From Ulva prolifera (Eukaryota > Chlorophyta > Ulvophyceae > Ulvales > Ulvaceae), in contig CM041196.1 of NCBI GenBank assembly GCA_023078555.1, positions 9,628,985 to 9,692,984 of the forward strand: a DNA stretch of 64,000 bases, in the 5' to 3' direction. The notes under the pieces are model-generated. The model made no database searches, was not told where the DNA came from, and saw only the letters and a list, made by a program, of their open reading frames with translations. Below are positions 36,601 to 47,402 of the stretch, piece by piece. Positions within the stretch are counted from its first letter, which is position 1, and each line of letters starts with the position of its first letter. A program made the position numbers and the translations under genes.

Positions 36601-39600
36601 GATCTTGCTGCTTCTGAAGGCAATGCCTGGTCGTACGCTTCGGTGCTCTGCCCGATGCAATGGCCCGAGTCCTTGTGGTTTGTTGGAAACCCTGGGGCCC
36701 GTCCGGGCGCGGCGAGGACGGTGACCTGCGCGGGTGACATACTTTGTCGCTTCCATTGACTCGATCGCGGCGGGCCTGCTGAGCCGGCGTCGGAGGTGTA
36801 CAAGTGTGTCGGGCAGAGCAGTGCTTCACAGTGGCTACAGGGGCACGTCAGGGTACACCCTCCAGCTGCGAAATGCCGGCAAGTCGCGATAAGCGAGGCA
36901 GTCGCTCCACAGGGTTTCGCCGGGGCGGCGCTGACGCAAGTGTGCAGCGCCCACCCACATCATATGTGCAACCACGGGATCATGTGACAGCACGCACGCG
37001 GCAAGTTGCGGGGGTGCCGTGCAGGGTTTTGCGCCGGGGGGCCTGACGCAGTGCGCGCCGGCCGAGATCACCGACGCCGCCGTCTCATGCATGCTCGCAG
37101 AGGACGTCGGCCTGTTTGGGTTCAAGCCGCACGTGCTGATGGACGTGCTGGCGGGCAAGCGCGCCGCGGTGGCGCCGTCGCTCGCGACCTTCTGGCGCCT
37201 GATCTCGGGGGACGTCAGCCCGCTGGACCTCGAGACGGCAATGCAGCTGGTGCACAAGCTGTTCACCACCGAGGTGCAGCCTCTCTGCTGCCACTTCCGC
37301 TTGTCAATGATGATTCATTGTGCTCCACACGGCTGAGTACATCCAGATTTCTTTATTGTACTTCCGCAGTCGTGTCCGAGCGGGCTGCGCGTGATCCTGG
37401 TCGTCAGGAGGCGCCAACATCTGACGAGGATATGGCTGGCAACTTCAGTATCCGTTGTCTCTGTTGGGAGCCTCCGGCAGCGGCCGCCTCGTAACCCAGG
37501 TGTCCCGTGCTGCTTGAGCACGACGGCTTTGGCGCTTTGTGCCTGTGTTGCTCCACAGACCACGCACCGGGCAGCGCTGCGGCCGCGGGCCAGTGTTGTG
37601 AGCGAGCTCGTACTCTTCAGGGGTGATGTTTCTGTTGCAGCTTGATGCTGCGTACCACTTTGTTCCAGTGCTGCGCCGCAGCGTGTCTGCCATCCATAGC
37701 GTCTTTGCGCAGCGAGGCATCCCCCGCTTGATCTACACACCGTGCAAATCGACTCTACAGGCTTTCAAGTCTACACTGACGGTTGTGAATGGTTCTGTCG
37801 ATGCCCTCTCGTTGTATCCGGTTCAGGCCTGTCCGGATGTTGATGTCCCAATGATCGCGGCTACACGCTCATGCACTGAAACAAACACCCCAACCAAGGC
37901 TGAGATCCACTCCATCGAGCTGCGTGCAGGTGGAGGCGGACCCGGCGGACCTCGACACGACGCTGCAGATCCTGCGGCAGGAGGTCGCCGCGAAGGCGCG
38001 CGACCCGCTGTCCGTGTTTGCCGACGCCGTGCGCCGCCTCAACTACGGCGGCTCGCCGTACCTGCGGCCCCTCACGCCCCGCGCCGTCCGCAGCATCAAC
38101 GTCCGCCGCGCCTGCCGCCACTGCTCGCACGCGTACCGCAACCCCGCGGAGTTCACGCTGTGCTTCGCCGGTGCGCGCTACGCCCTGCTCCCCTGTCTTG
38201 AGCCGTATCCTGTAGAGGACATTGACAACAACTCCGAATGGACGGGTCCACATGCCGATTGTGCTGTGCTTTGCCGCTCGCCTGTGCTGTGGTCCTGCAT
38301 TGCCCTGTGGCGGTGCACTGTGCCAGCAAAGGAAATCTTGAGCCGTATCCTGTAGAGGACATTGACAACAACGCCGAATGAACGGGTGCACATGCCGATT
38401 GTGCTGTGCTTTGCAGGTGTGCTCTGCGCATGCGACGTGCTCCTGTGTTGCGCTGTGCTGTGCTCTGCCGGTGCATTGCGCTGTGTTGTTTCGCTGCTGG
38501 CGCTGCCCTGGCCACCTGCCCTGCCGGCTCATGCTGCAAACATCTGATCATGAGGCCTGCTAGGCTAGGCGCAGTCAGGGTCCACTGGTTTCCCCGCTCC
38601 GGAGTTTGGGTGCGAGTGCACAGCCGCCACTCGCACCCATACTGGGGTTCCTGGTGGCTGGGGTTTTTGGTGGCTGTGCACTCGCACCCAAACTGGGGTC
38701 CCTTCAGAGCCGTTTGGGTGCGAGTGCACAGCCACCAGCCGCCATCGCGGTGCGGTGTGCAATGCATGTGCTGCGACGGCGCGCCCGGGCAATCGGCCGT
38801 GATGCATGCATTGCACACCCCAGGCAGCCGCGTGACAGTCTGACGTTCCATGCCAGCACTGCACCCGGCTGGAGCCCACGCTGTGTGCTATGCGACGCCA
38901 CTGACACGCAGCACGCCCGCCCTTTGGTCGTCTCCACACACCCTGTCGCCCCTGAGGCACGCCTCTGTCGCCACAACTTCGGTTGTGAACGCTTCATCGG
39001 GTCCTAGCAATAGACTTGAAACAAAACGACGAAGAAAAGGCGAGGTGTCCGCCGGGTGCAGGCAAGATAGAGGAGGAGGTGTTTGTCGACATGACGCGGC
39101 GGTACCTCGCGAGCATCCCCGCGCCGCCGGGGGCGGAGGTCGCGCGGGTGCAGGACGTGCGCCCCCTCGCGATCGCCTTCCCCCAGCGCCCGGTCACGCT
39201 GAAGGTGCCTGTGCACATGGTGGAGCCCCGCGCACAGGTCCAGGTCGCCTTCCCCGTCGAGGTGTGCCTCCCCACCAGCGCCGACCTTAGTGCTTTGTGA
39301 TCACCTGTGTAGCACTGAATGAGTAGCGCTCAGTGATCCGTAGTCACGCCCAGTGCGTCCCTGCCTTGGCTGATCCTGAAGTGCGCCTTCCGTCCAGAGT
39401 TTCTCGGCAGAGGCTCAGTCCCGTGTTACGGCGTACGGCATGCGCGAGAGATTCGTCGAGCGGCCAATGCATGCACTTGCACCTGTAAGGCCGCATCGGT
39501 GAGGGCATGTGGGTAGCTGTCAAATATGGATGTGCCGCATGCATGTATGTCGGCGTAGGCTTGCAGACCCTGCACGTGCTGCCGCCACCTTCACTCCCCC

Positions 39601-40386
39601 CGGCAGTTGGTCTGGTGTCTACAGGTGCCGTTTGAGATCGCGCGCGTCGAGTCGTACTGGCTCCTCGCGATCTGCAAGCTGCTGGAGCACCGGCTGACGA
39701 AGAAGCTCCGCTTCGAGGGCGGCGCGATCTACAGCGTCGGGGTGTCGCCGTTCTTCGGCCACGAGGCCCCGAGCCGCCGCGACGCGCCCATCCGCGGCGA
39801 CGTTGCCGTGCAGTTCTCGTGCGCCCCCGGCGCCCAGGCCGCGCTCGCCCACACCGTCGTCGCCGAAGTCGCCGCGCTCCAAACCGATGGCCCGAGCGCC
39901 GAGGAGGTCGCGACGGCGCTCGCGCTCGAGCAGCGCGGCCACGAGGTCGAGGTCGAGACGAACCAGTGGTGGCTAGAGGTGCGCACATGCATGCCCACCA
40001 TGCATGCTCATTATTGTCTCCTGCGCCTCCATGTTTGTTGGACTTGGACGCAGTCACTGAGCGTGCTGTGTGCTGTGCAGACGATGCTGGCGGCGTACCA
40101 GAGCCGGCAGCTGGAGATGTACGGCGGCCCGGACGCGGTGTTCAAGGCCGACCAGGCAGCGCGGCGGGAGATGCGCGCCGCGGCGGCGCCCGATACGTTC
40201 CGGGCGGCGCTGCGGCGGCTGCTGCCGTGGCCGTGCGAGGAGCGGCACACGGTTGTGACGACTGTGGAGGGCACGACGTGGCACCTCGCGGCGGCGGCGC
40301 TGCGCACGGCCGCGCCGTGGCTGCTGGGGGCGCTCATGCTGGGCGCGCTGTGGATGTGGCGCGGCCGCGCGCAGCGGGCGCGGTGA
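30611..40386 (+). CDS. M16 zinc metallopeptidase, PqqL/insulinase-like, tail-anchored
   Basis: Fourteen exons join in phase: 30611-30723, 31058-31196, 31391-31572, 32462-32711, 33378-33599, 33939-34154, 34747-34815, 35627-35845, 36299-36517, 37025-37273, 37930-38170, 39062-39261, 39625-39978 and 40081-40386, giving 992 aa. The N-terminal core PNGMSYYINRTAKPKNRAS precedes the inverted zinc motif H73-I-L-E-H77, with the third ligand at E154 (in LERERGPVMEEWR), the M16 spacing. PHHMAVVIVGDYE and a second M16 half (LSNGMRVVFRPSDLQDDQI) follow, the pattern of PqqL-type two-lobed proteases of about 930-960 aa found in bacteria and plants. There is no clear transit or signal peptide. The last exon ends in a hydrophobic segment (about 968-984) and an Arg-rich tail, suggesting a C-terminal membrane anchor. 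A TGTAA lies 127 nt after the stop. All exon ends use GT-AG. Confidence 0.93.
31779..31853. repeat. Dispersed repeat, copy 2
   Basis: Resembles 17582-17655 over about 75 nt and lies inside intron 3 of the M16 peptidase gene. Both copies could be read in the same orientation as a short CGPVN-x-EL-x-MS peptide, but neither has a convincing coding context. Confidence 0.55.
34871..34895. repeat. Uninterrupted run of 25 C
   Basis: Exactly 25 C in intron 7 of the M16 gene, the same length as the run at 14157-14181. Another C-rich stretch directly follows the donor of intron 4 (32712-32742). Confidence 0.9.
38197..38414. repeat. 78-bp direct repeat pair in M16 intron 11
   Basis: Copies at 38197-38274 and 38337-38414 start CTTGAGCCGTATCCTGTAGA and end GTGCTGTGCTTTGC. 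They match at 75 of 78 positions with a 140-bp period. The first copy begins 27 nt after the exon 11 donor. Confidence 0.92.
38604..38736. repeat. Perfect 25-bp inverted repeat with an extra arm
   Basis: 38669-38693 (GGTGGCTGTGCACTCGCACC and 5 more) is the exact reverse complement of 38712-38736, with an 18-nt loop. A further forward arm lies at 38604-38625, matching 22 nt. The intron RNA could form a strong hairpin, with the upstream arm competing. Confidence 0.9.
38754..38819. repeat. 15-bp inverted repeat with 36-nt loop
   Basis: GGTGTGCAATGCATG (38754-38768) pairs with CATGCATTGCACACC (38805-38819). It lies directly downstream of the 25-bp hairpin in M16 intron 11. Confidence 0.85.
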
Positions 40387-40512
40387 CCTCACCGTTGCCG
40401 CCGCTTCAGCCGGGGTGTGCGTTTGGAGCCCCCCTGGCCCGCTTGAGATTCACCCGCGACAGTCCTGAACAAGTGTTGAGTTTGACAGTGTATGTGACGT
40501 CAAGGCACCCTT

Positions 40513-40517
40513 TGTAA
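40513..40517 (+). terminator. TGTAA polyadenylation signal of the M16 gene
   Basis: TGTAA 127 nt after the M16 stop codon, a typical distance for a green-algal 3' UTR. Confidence 0.45.
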
Positions 40518-41261
40518 GTTGACGGTGATGCTGCCGCGTGCAGCTCAGCTCGCGTGTGCACCTGGGTCCCGGCTTCCGCACACACCCTGTTGCCGCTGTG
40601 TTGTGCCGCCGCCTGGGCTGTGTCTCTGCTGCAAGCTCCGCGAAGGGTATCTGCATGGCAGCACCCCGATCTGAGCATGGAAGTGATCACTGCTTCCATG
40701 CATCTCCGAACTGTCAGCGCTGTCCAAATCGCATAAAACGTGCACTTCCATTCAATAACTGCGGCAGATTTTCACCTGATGTTGCGGAATTCGCTCTTGT
40801 CTTGAGCGAAGGCTGCGTCCTCCAGCAGACGCGCGCGAATGATACTACAGTATAGTACTGCATGAAGCACTGCAATACTGTGTACAACCATAATCTTGGC
40901 CTCATACAGCCACGCCTGTATCGGAGCTTGTATCTGTGACTGGAGAATGTCTCACAGAGTTCGTCTCAGTACGTTTGCTGTTGCATTGGTGTGATGGCTC
41001 GGTTCAAATCGGCTCATGCTGTCATACTCTGTGTTCGCTCATTTACATTGACACATGATTGCGCGACGCGCCTGCATATATCACCGATCTCCTGCATTCC
41101 GAGCCTCGTCCACATGACGTCTACCATCTACCCATTTCCTTTCATCTGCATAACGCCCCCAACAAACAGTCTTTTTCCGCATTCCTCAGTCCCGCACCAC
41201 GTGCGACAGCGAGCAATTCTAACATTTCCGCCGACTCCACAATTCCGAGAAGTGCATGATA
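40518..41261. other. Convergent 3' spacer
   Basis: Between the end of the M16 gene and the end of the TRAP-beta locus. No coding signal. TTACA at 41043-41047 (TGTAA on the minus strand) could end minus-strand transcripts. Confidence 0.4.
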
Positions 41262-41696
41262 TTACGAGCAGTGCTCGTGGCTTGAGTTCCCGGTCACGGG
41301 CACGTCCTCAGCCATAGCATGCACACCCCCACCCGCAGCAGCACCAGCGCCCGCGCCGCTGACCGCATCACGCCGCCTCAGCCCAGCAGCGCTCGCCATC
41401 TCCGCCTCAGCGTCAATGCGGACTATGCTTGTGGTCACTGTGCCCGGCGCAGTGGCTGCGCCGGGTGCGGGGGTGCTGCGCACCGGCAGCCCAGCGGCGC
41501 CGGCAGCCTTTGCAGCCGCGTGCTGTGCCTGCTTTGCAACGCGGGCCTTCTTGAGGTGCCGCCGCCGGCCGATGCGGTGTGCATGCTGGCGCGCAACAAA
41601 GTTGACCCAGATGAAGAAGGCGGCAACGGCCACGGCCTTGAGAGCCCGCCACCAGTCGTGGGCGGTGTTGAGCTTGCCGAACGAGATCCTGCTCCC
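41262..41696 (-). CDS. Putative alternative terminal exon of TRAP-beta (membrane anchor)
   Basis: After a TTCATGCAG acceptor the minus strand is open in phase 0 for 144 codons to a stop at 41262. The start aligns without gaps to the normal last exon of TRAP-beta: GSRISFGKLNTAHDW against GKYASLGVLRTRRDW, with G, S, G, L, T, D and W shared in register. Both then run into a hydrophobic segment (here LKAVAVAAFFIWVNFV) and a basic cytosolic flank (RRRHLKKARVAKQ). The tail here is longer, rich in Ala and Pro, and ends GNSSHEHCS. The exon lies 0.94 kb downstream of the normal terminal exon on the same strand, and a phase-0 join to TRAP-beta exon 2 would give a 315-aa isoform. It could instead be the last exon of an unrecognised gene. 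Confidence 0.55.
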   Translation of the reverse strand, partial: GSRISFGKLNTAHDWWRALKAVAVAAFFIWVNFVARQHAHRIGRRRHLKKARVAKQAQHAAAKAAGAAGLPVRSTPAPGAATAPGTVTTSIVRIDAEAEMASAAGLRRRDAVSGAGAGAAAGGGVHAMAEDVPVTGNSSHEHCS

Positions 41697-42632
41697 CTGC
41701 ATGAATTGGCGGGTTGCGATGGACAAATGCAAACCGTCAATCTCTTGCTGCCAATAACACACAGTATCACGCACATACACATATGCACTGTATCAGTCAG
41801 GCTGCAGTGCAAAACACATCTGAGATATGGAGGCTGGATGCAACGGTCAAGACTGCGTTGCCAACACCAAGGTGCAGTGTCTGGTAATGATTGTGCAGAC
41901 ATGTCGCCCTTGAGCAGATCCTTTTTTGTGACTTCGGTTCGTTTTACGTGTTCCTGATCGTGGGTGTGTGTTGCGGCCGACCACAGTGTGTGCTGTGGCC
42001 ACGACTGGTGGCACGGACGGCATCATGGCAAAGCAAGTGAGCACATCATGACGGTCAACGTGGAAGACATATTAATTGCCACTCAGAACACCTCCCAGTC
42101 AACGGTCATCCTGATGCTATCGCTCCTATGGTACCACACCGACGTTGCATCACACCAGCACCATTGGCAACAGGCTATCAGTGTCTGCCACTCAGTCTGT
42201 GTCACTCTTGCAAAAGGTCCCACCGGGCCACTCTCTGGCAATGGCATTTTTGCGCAGCCAACCCGCTCCAAATTGGAACTGTGTGTTTCGGCACAAGAAT
42301 CTGCTGTCATACACCACACATGTATGCGCAGATTCCACACGTTCACACTCATCAGGAGCTGCATATGCATCCTTCCCTACCGCAAAAACCAGTGTCTGGC
42401 AACAACGCTCACCAGATCACCACCACAGACTCTCGCTTGGGAAATATGTTCGCCACAGTCGTTCTGACAATGGCGAGAATCCCCGTACTGGGAACGCAAA
42501 GAGTACCCCACCCGGCAAACTCAGCCGGGAGTTCCTTCGCCAGAGCAGCCACACTCCACCCTAGGACGGGTGTTCCGGTGCCGCTGTGTGAGCACATGCA
42601 TGTGCGGCAAGCGCAGCAGGCGAGGCCAGCGC

Positions 42633-44665
42633 CTATTTGGCAGCGACGCCGAGCTCGCGCTCGGCGGCGCGTCGCAGCGCGTCGGCGCGGTTGCGTGAGA
42701 TGGAGGAGTACATGGCGTACGCGACAATGGCGACGGTGGCAACGGCGATCACCGCGAGGCTGTTCTGCCAGTCGCGGCGCGTGCGCAGCACGCCAAGGGA
42801 TGCGTACTTGCCCTGCACAGCCACGCCGAGTGTTGACAAACACACCGGGCCGCGGCCGCCTGCGCACTGGTGGCCACTGTGCACGGCCTCGGCCGCAGTG
42901 GGCCTGGCTGAGACAAGCGCGCAAGCGATGTTCACGTAAGGCCAGGGTAAGCATGCAGCAGATGGGACGCCGGTGTGAGGTTTGGTGTTTCGTTAGCGGG
43001 GTGGGGTGCGGCATCCATCGATGATCAGATGCGTGGCAGCTTTCTACGCTTCATGGTGGTGATGTCTGATGGCGCTGATTGAGATCCGGACATGCGGCAT
43101 CATGAGTTCAGCCAGGGTGATTTCATTCTGCCATTTGCGTGAGATCGTCTGTAGCTTACCTGATCGCCCATCAGCCGTCAGCAGGCTGACACACGGCACA
43201 GCAGGGCAGCAGCAGGAAAAAATGGCGACAGGGAGAAAGGAACAGGTGATATTGGCGAAGTACACTCCTGTCAATGTGTCCTTGCAAATGTAAAGAAGAT
43301 GCTATCAGAGATGAGCAGATTGTCCTCTTGAATTTCGGCATGGACGCACAGCGCTCTAATCTACACTGTCCGAAAGTGTGGCCAAAACAAGCCTCAAAGC
43401 ATACAGCTGCATGTATCATGCGCATGTTGCATGGTATCCAGCATGACAGGACCATGCTATGTACATCAGTAGACTCACACGATGTTCAGTTTTGTCGTGT
43501 CACGGCTCAACAACGCCACGGCTGTGAGGAAACAACACGTGCGTTGGCTCATCAGCAGAATCATCTGTGATGGCCAATCCACCTCTGCACTAGGCAAATC
43601 TGGTACCTGGACTTGTAGTGCACCCATCTGGTGATCGTGACGTAACAACAGCCGCCCTTCCTTCTCGAGCAATTCAGGTGGTACAATTTGAACAAAGAGG
43701 ACGCAAAAGCCGACTACTGAATATTTGATGGAAAGTCGCGACTACGCAATGAGGTACATTAGGTTATCGTTTCAATGCCTGCCTCCATATACAGCCAGTC
43801 ACTCACGGGGAAATAGTTTGATTTCGCCAATGCCCCCATGCTTGACCAGTCCGTTCACCAGCTCATTCAACAAGATCATGAACAGATTGCGGAGGAAAGG
43901 ATGCAGCGGCACAAATGTGATGCAAAGATGTTGAGGGGACAGCCGGACGTGCACGATACGCTGCATTTGAGTCACAGCAGCAAAATGATCTGAATGCACC
44001 GCCAGTGGACGAAGTGAAATGTTTGGCAACTGATGGGCATGCGATAGATGAATCAGCAGAGCAGCAGATGTGGCTGGGCCGCACCACTTTGACCAGGTGC
44101 GCTTCAATGTTCTGACGTGTGGACAATATTTCCATGTACGGCGTTGTAGAGAGCAGCTGACGAAGCTTCTCATCCTTAGCCGTCTTGTAACCCACTTTAG
44201 CAGGCCTGACCAGGAATCGCTTGTCCCCGACGCTGGGGATTGCGATGTACTCCATGTCAACGCTGGCTCCAGGATCCAGGTTCTTGAAGGACGTCTTCAG
44301 GGATCCCTCAATCAGGTCAAAGTTCTCTGGCAAAGTGTCTTCTACGAAGACTTCAGCTGCCGTCCTGCAGGATCGATGCGCGATGTAGACCGTCCGAAAC
44401 TGGCGAGCCACGCGAGGGTGAAGATGCCGTACCCCGTCCCAACATTGAAAACAGAAAGAGAAATTGTCACGTTGCAGCCTTGAACAATCTTCGCTGTCTT
44501 GACGTTTTTGTAGGCGACTAGAAGAGCCGGCTGAGGCACCTCCGGATCATCGTACTCGTCGTCTTCTTCATCCATAACTGCTGCTGTAGCATCAGCCCAG
44601 ACGCTGCGCAGAACGCAAGCTGAGATGAAGGCAAGCAGGAGGTAAACGAGGCGTGGCGAAATCAT
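42633..44665 (-). CDS. SSR2: Translocon-associated protein subunit beta (TRAP-beta / SSR2)
   Basis: Three exons, 44665-44433, 44364-44085 and 42812-42633, give 230 aa. TRAP-beta is a single-pass ER membrane protein of the complex next to Sec61 that assists translocation of secretory proteins. The N-terminus is a clear signal peptide (MISPRLVYLLLAFISACVLR, cleavage likely after about residue 24), then an acidic stretch. The lumenal domain follows the family pattern: LLVAYKNVKTAKI, an N-glycosylation site (NVTIS), FNVGTGTAAEVFVEDTLP, FDLIEGSL and a RPAKVGY segment. The last exon carries RRDWQNS, the transmembrane helix (about 188-208) and a short basic tail. The exon 2 donor could also lie one codon earlier (44088). 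A related downstream exon may give a second C-terminus. The gene is divergent from a CPP1-like gene 332 bp away. Confidence 0.9.
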
Positions 44666-44997
44666 GGCAAACAGCACTTCAATAAGCTACATACAGCCTA
44701 CGATTCACTCGCTGATCCGTACGAAGTGGAAACAGAAAGAATTGAAACGTGGATCGTTAACAAAAGGACCTGCCGAACCGCCCGCAGCTCGCTTGCACAC
44801 GCTGCAGCGCAAGATGCATGTTGGCACGGCATAGTCGATGCATACAACACGAGACTCCAGGCGCACCAGGCACACCAATCAGAAGTAGCACGTGTAGGGA
44901 GCAAGGATAACAAGCAGCGACGTCAGGTCTCTATCACTACGATTCCTGACTTCTGAGTTCATCCGTTCCGAAATTTGCGCAGAGAGCTTCGACCGAC
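44666..44997. promoter_or_regulatory. Shared 332-bp divergent promoter region
   Basis: Only 332 bp separate the start codons of TRAP-beta (minus) and the CPP1-like gene (plus), so the 5' UTRs and promoters of both must lie here. I see no clear TATA box. Confidence 0.6.
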
Positions 44998-47402
44998 ATG
45001 AGTGCAGCAGTTGCCCGCCCTCCTGTTTTATGCAGAGCTCGCGTTTCCGTACGACCTAAGGTCGAAGTTAGACGATGCATCTACGCCCAGGCTTCCTCAA
45101 GCCCGGATCCAGATGCAGGACCCACAATGATGTCGCTGGAAGAAGCGGAGAACATTCTTCAGATCGCACATGGCGCGGACTTTGATACAATTCTGCGAGC
45201 AAAAGAGAAGCTTTTGAGTAAGTCAAAGGAGGATGATGATAGGAAGTTTGAGGTGAGCGTTGTCCTCCGTGATCGCGGAACGTCTGATCCAACACCAGCG
45301 TGTTCTGTGATTCGCGGAATGCGCTGCTCTGACATGACGCCATCGCTGCCATATGCTGCACCTTCTGTTGATTTTGACAGGTACACTAGGTGGCATCGCC
45401 GCTGCCAGTCTTGGTTTTCGCCTGCGTCAGCGTCCGTCTGTGGACGCAACCATTCCACACGGCACTACCAGCGTCCGGCAGGTTCATATCGACCATTGTA
45501 CCAACTATGCCCCCACTGTACAGTTGCTTCATTTCGCGATTGCTCTCTTCGGCACTCTTTACACATGCTGGTGTCGACTGCAAGGTCAAATTGCAGAGCA
45601 GCAGGGCCACGACAGCGCAAGCGAACTTCAACGGATATCGCATGCCCTGCAGGTCGAAGCTGCGTACGATGTTATTCTCATGCAGAAGATGCGAGATCGT
45701 TTGTCAGGTGATGTGAAAGCTAGCATCAAGTATGCTGACGTGCCAGTGAAGAAGAACTCGAAGCAGGTGTGCAGCGGTGCTCGTACTCCAGTGATCCCTA
45801 CTCATAACGCCCCGCAATCGCAGACGAGAGTCTTGGCACTCGCAACCTGCACCGCACTGTATAGAAGCTTTGGTTGCAGCTGCCACACTGACCGTGCTGC
45901 CTGTCTGCACTGCGCTCTTCCGGTGCATAAGACACTCGAACAACGTCGCAGGGAGCACCATACAGCCAGGAACTTGCATTTCCACTTGGCTCAGATTGCT
46001 CATGGCTGCATGGGAGCACAGCATGTGCAGCTTTTGCTGGCACCGTGCCCACTGAAGCATGGCATATGTGCACACTCTGCAGCCCCCAAAGTCCATCACC
46101 GCTTCCTCTTACAGAGCGTTCATTGCAGATGTACATTGAACCACACGCTGGCATGCGTATGGCAATCCACTGATCCGACTGTTGTAGCACTGTCGGTGAC
46201 TGAAACCTAGCGGTGACTGGGCCCTTGCCCTTCACATCATACAATTGCATCACAACTTCAGGACCCAGCGCTATAGCGTGCATATCGCTGGACGGCCACA
46301 CTGAGCTGGTTCGAGGCTGCAATAGAGTTTGGACTGCAGGGTATAAACAGTGGCCGCTCCACATAGATCTATTCCACACCTCTCAGCCGTGTACTGTGCA
46401 CCAGCTTCCTGGGCACACCCCTGCCACCACTACTCGGTTCACGATTCGACGAGTCCTGGTAGACACACTTGCTCACGCATTGTGTCATGCACTCCACTTG
46501 CTCATGCCGACATCCTGCACAATGACCGTAGCCCGTCCACCCATGCATCAGTTGCATGGTGCGTTCCCATGCATTTTCACAGTCACAGGCTCCTTACGAG
46601 TCGTTGCACGCTGGCCCGCGTACAACCGGCATGCATGCTGCCACGTCAGCTGATGTTGCACATGTGCCTGCAATCACACGTGCTGTCGTGCGGGTTCGGA
46701 GCGCAAGCCTTTGGGCTGCCCAAGCTCGACCTGCCGTGCAGCTTGCATCCGCCCGAGCTGCACACCATCCATGCTGCCAACCTACAGCTCCAGGTCAAAC
46801 CTGCAGCCACTGTACGCACTTGCATGCGTACTCCCCGTCCAGACCACTCCCAGAACCGCTGCACATGCATGTGACCTCATCCTATGGCACACTACACAAC
46901 CGAATCGGCAGCGTCGCAGTGAAAGCATGCTGCAGCGTCATCCCCACACGTAGCTGCAAGTGCGGTCATACATGCATGCCTTCAATGCATGCAGGTGCAG
47001 CAGTCCCTCCTCTCGAAGCTCCCCGGCTCCATCTCCACCTCCATCCCTCCCAACGACCAGCTCGTGATCCTCGGCGGCGGCTATGCGGCCCTCACCCTCT
47101 GGGCATTCATCCAGGGCGCCACAGAACCGTACGCAACACAACAACAGGATGTTGCGGGCCTGCAGCTCGCGCTAGGGTTCGCCGGGGCGGTGTACTTCAT
47201 GCGTGACCGCAAGCGGCTCGGCCTCGGGCGCGCGTTCGCGTACTCCTCCCTCGGCCTCGTCCTCGGGGCATCAATTGGGAACCTTCTGGAGGCGTGGCTA
47301 CGGGTGGACCTCGTGCCGATCCTCGGCATGGGCTCCCCCGGGGTGTTTGTCGCGGAGTTCGGGCTACTCGGGCTCGCGGCGGCGGCGGCAGTGCTCGCGT
47401 GA
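44998..47402 (+). CDS. CPP1-like (DUF3353) plastid membrane protein
   Basis: Three exons, 44998-45252, 45653-45766 and 46995-47402, joined in phase 0, give 258 aa. The N-terminus (MSAAVARPPVLCRARVSVRP) looks like a plastid transit peptide. A J-domain-like segment follows without HPD: MSLEEAENILQIAHGADFDT, ILRAKEKLL, then VEAAYDVILMQKMRDRLSGD and IKYADV. The last exon encodes hydrophobic segments (LVILGGGYAALTLWAFI, GLQLALGFAGAVYFM, a Gly-rich third and a final one) around RKRLGLGRAF. This is the layout of the plant CPP1/DUF3353 family; CPP1 (chaperone-like protein of POR1) stabilises protochlorophyllide oxidoreductase in chloroplasts. Which family member this equals is not resolved. The final acceptor contains the ATGCATGCAG context. 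A possible TGTAA lies at 47960-47964. Confidence 0.88.
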
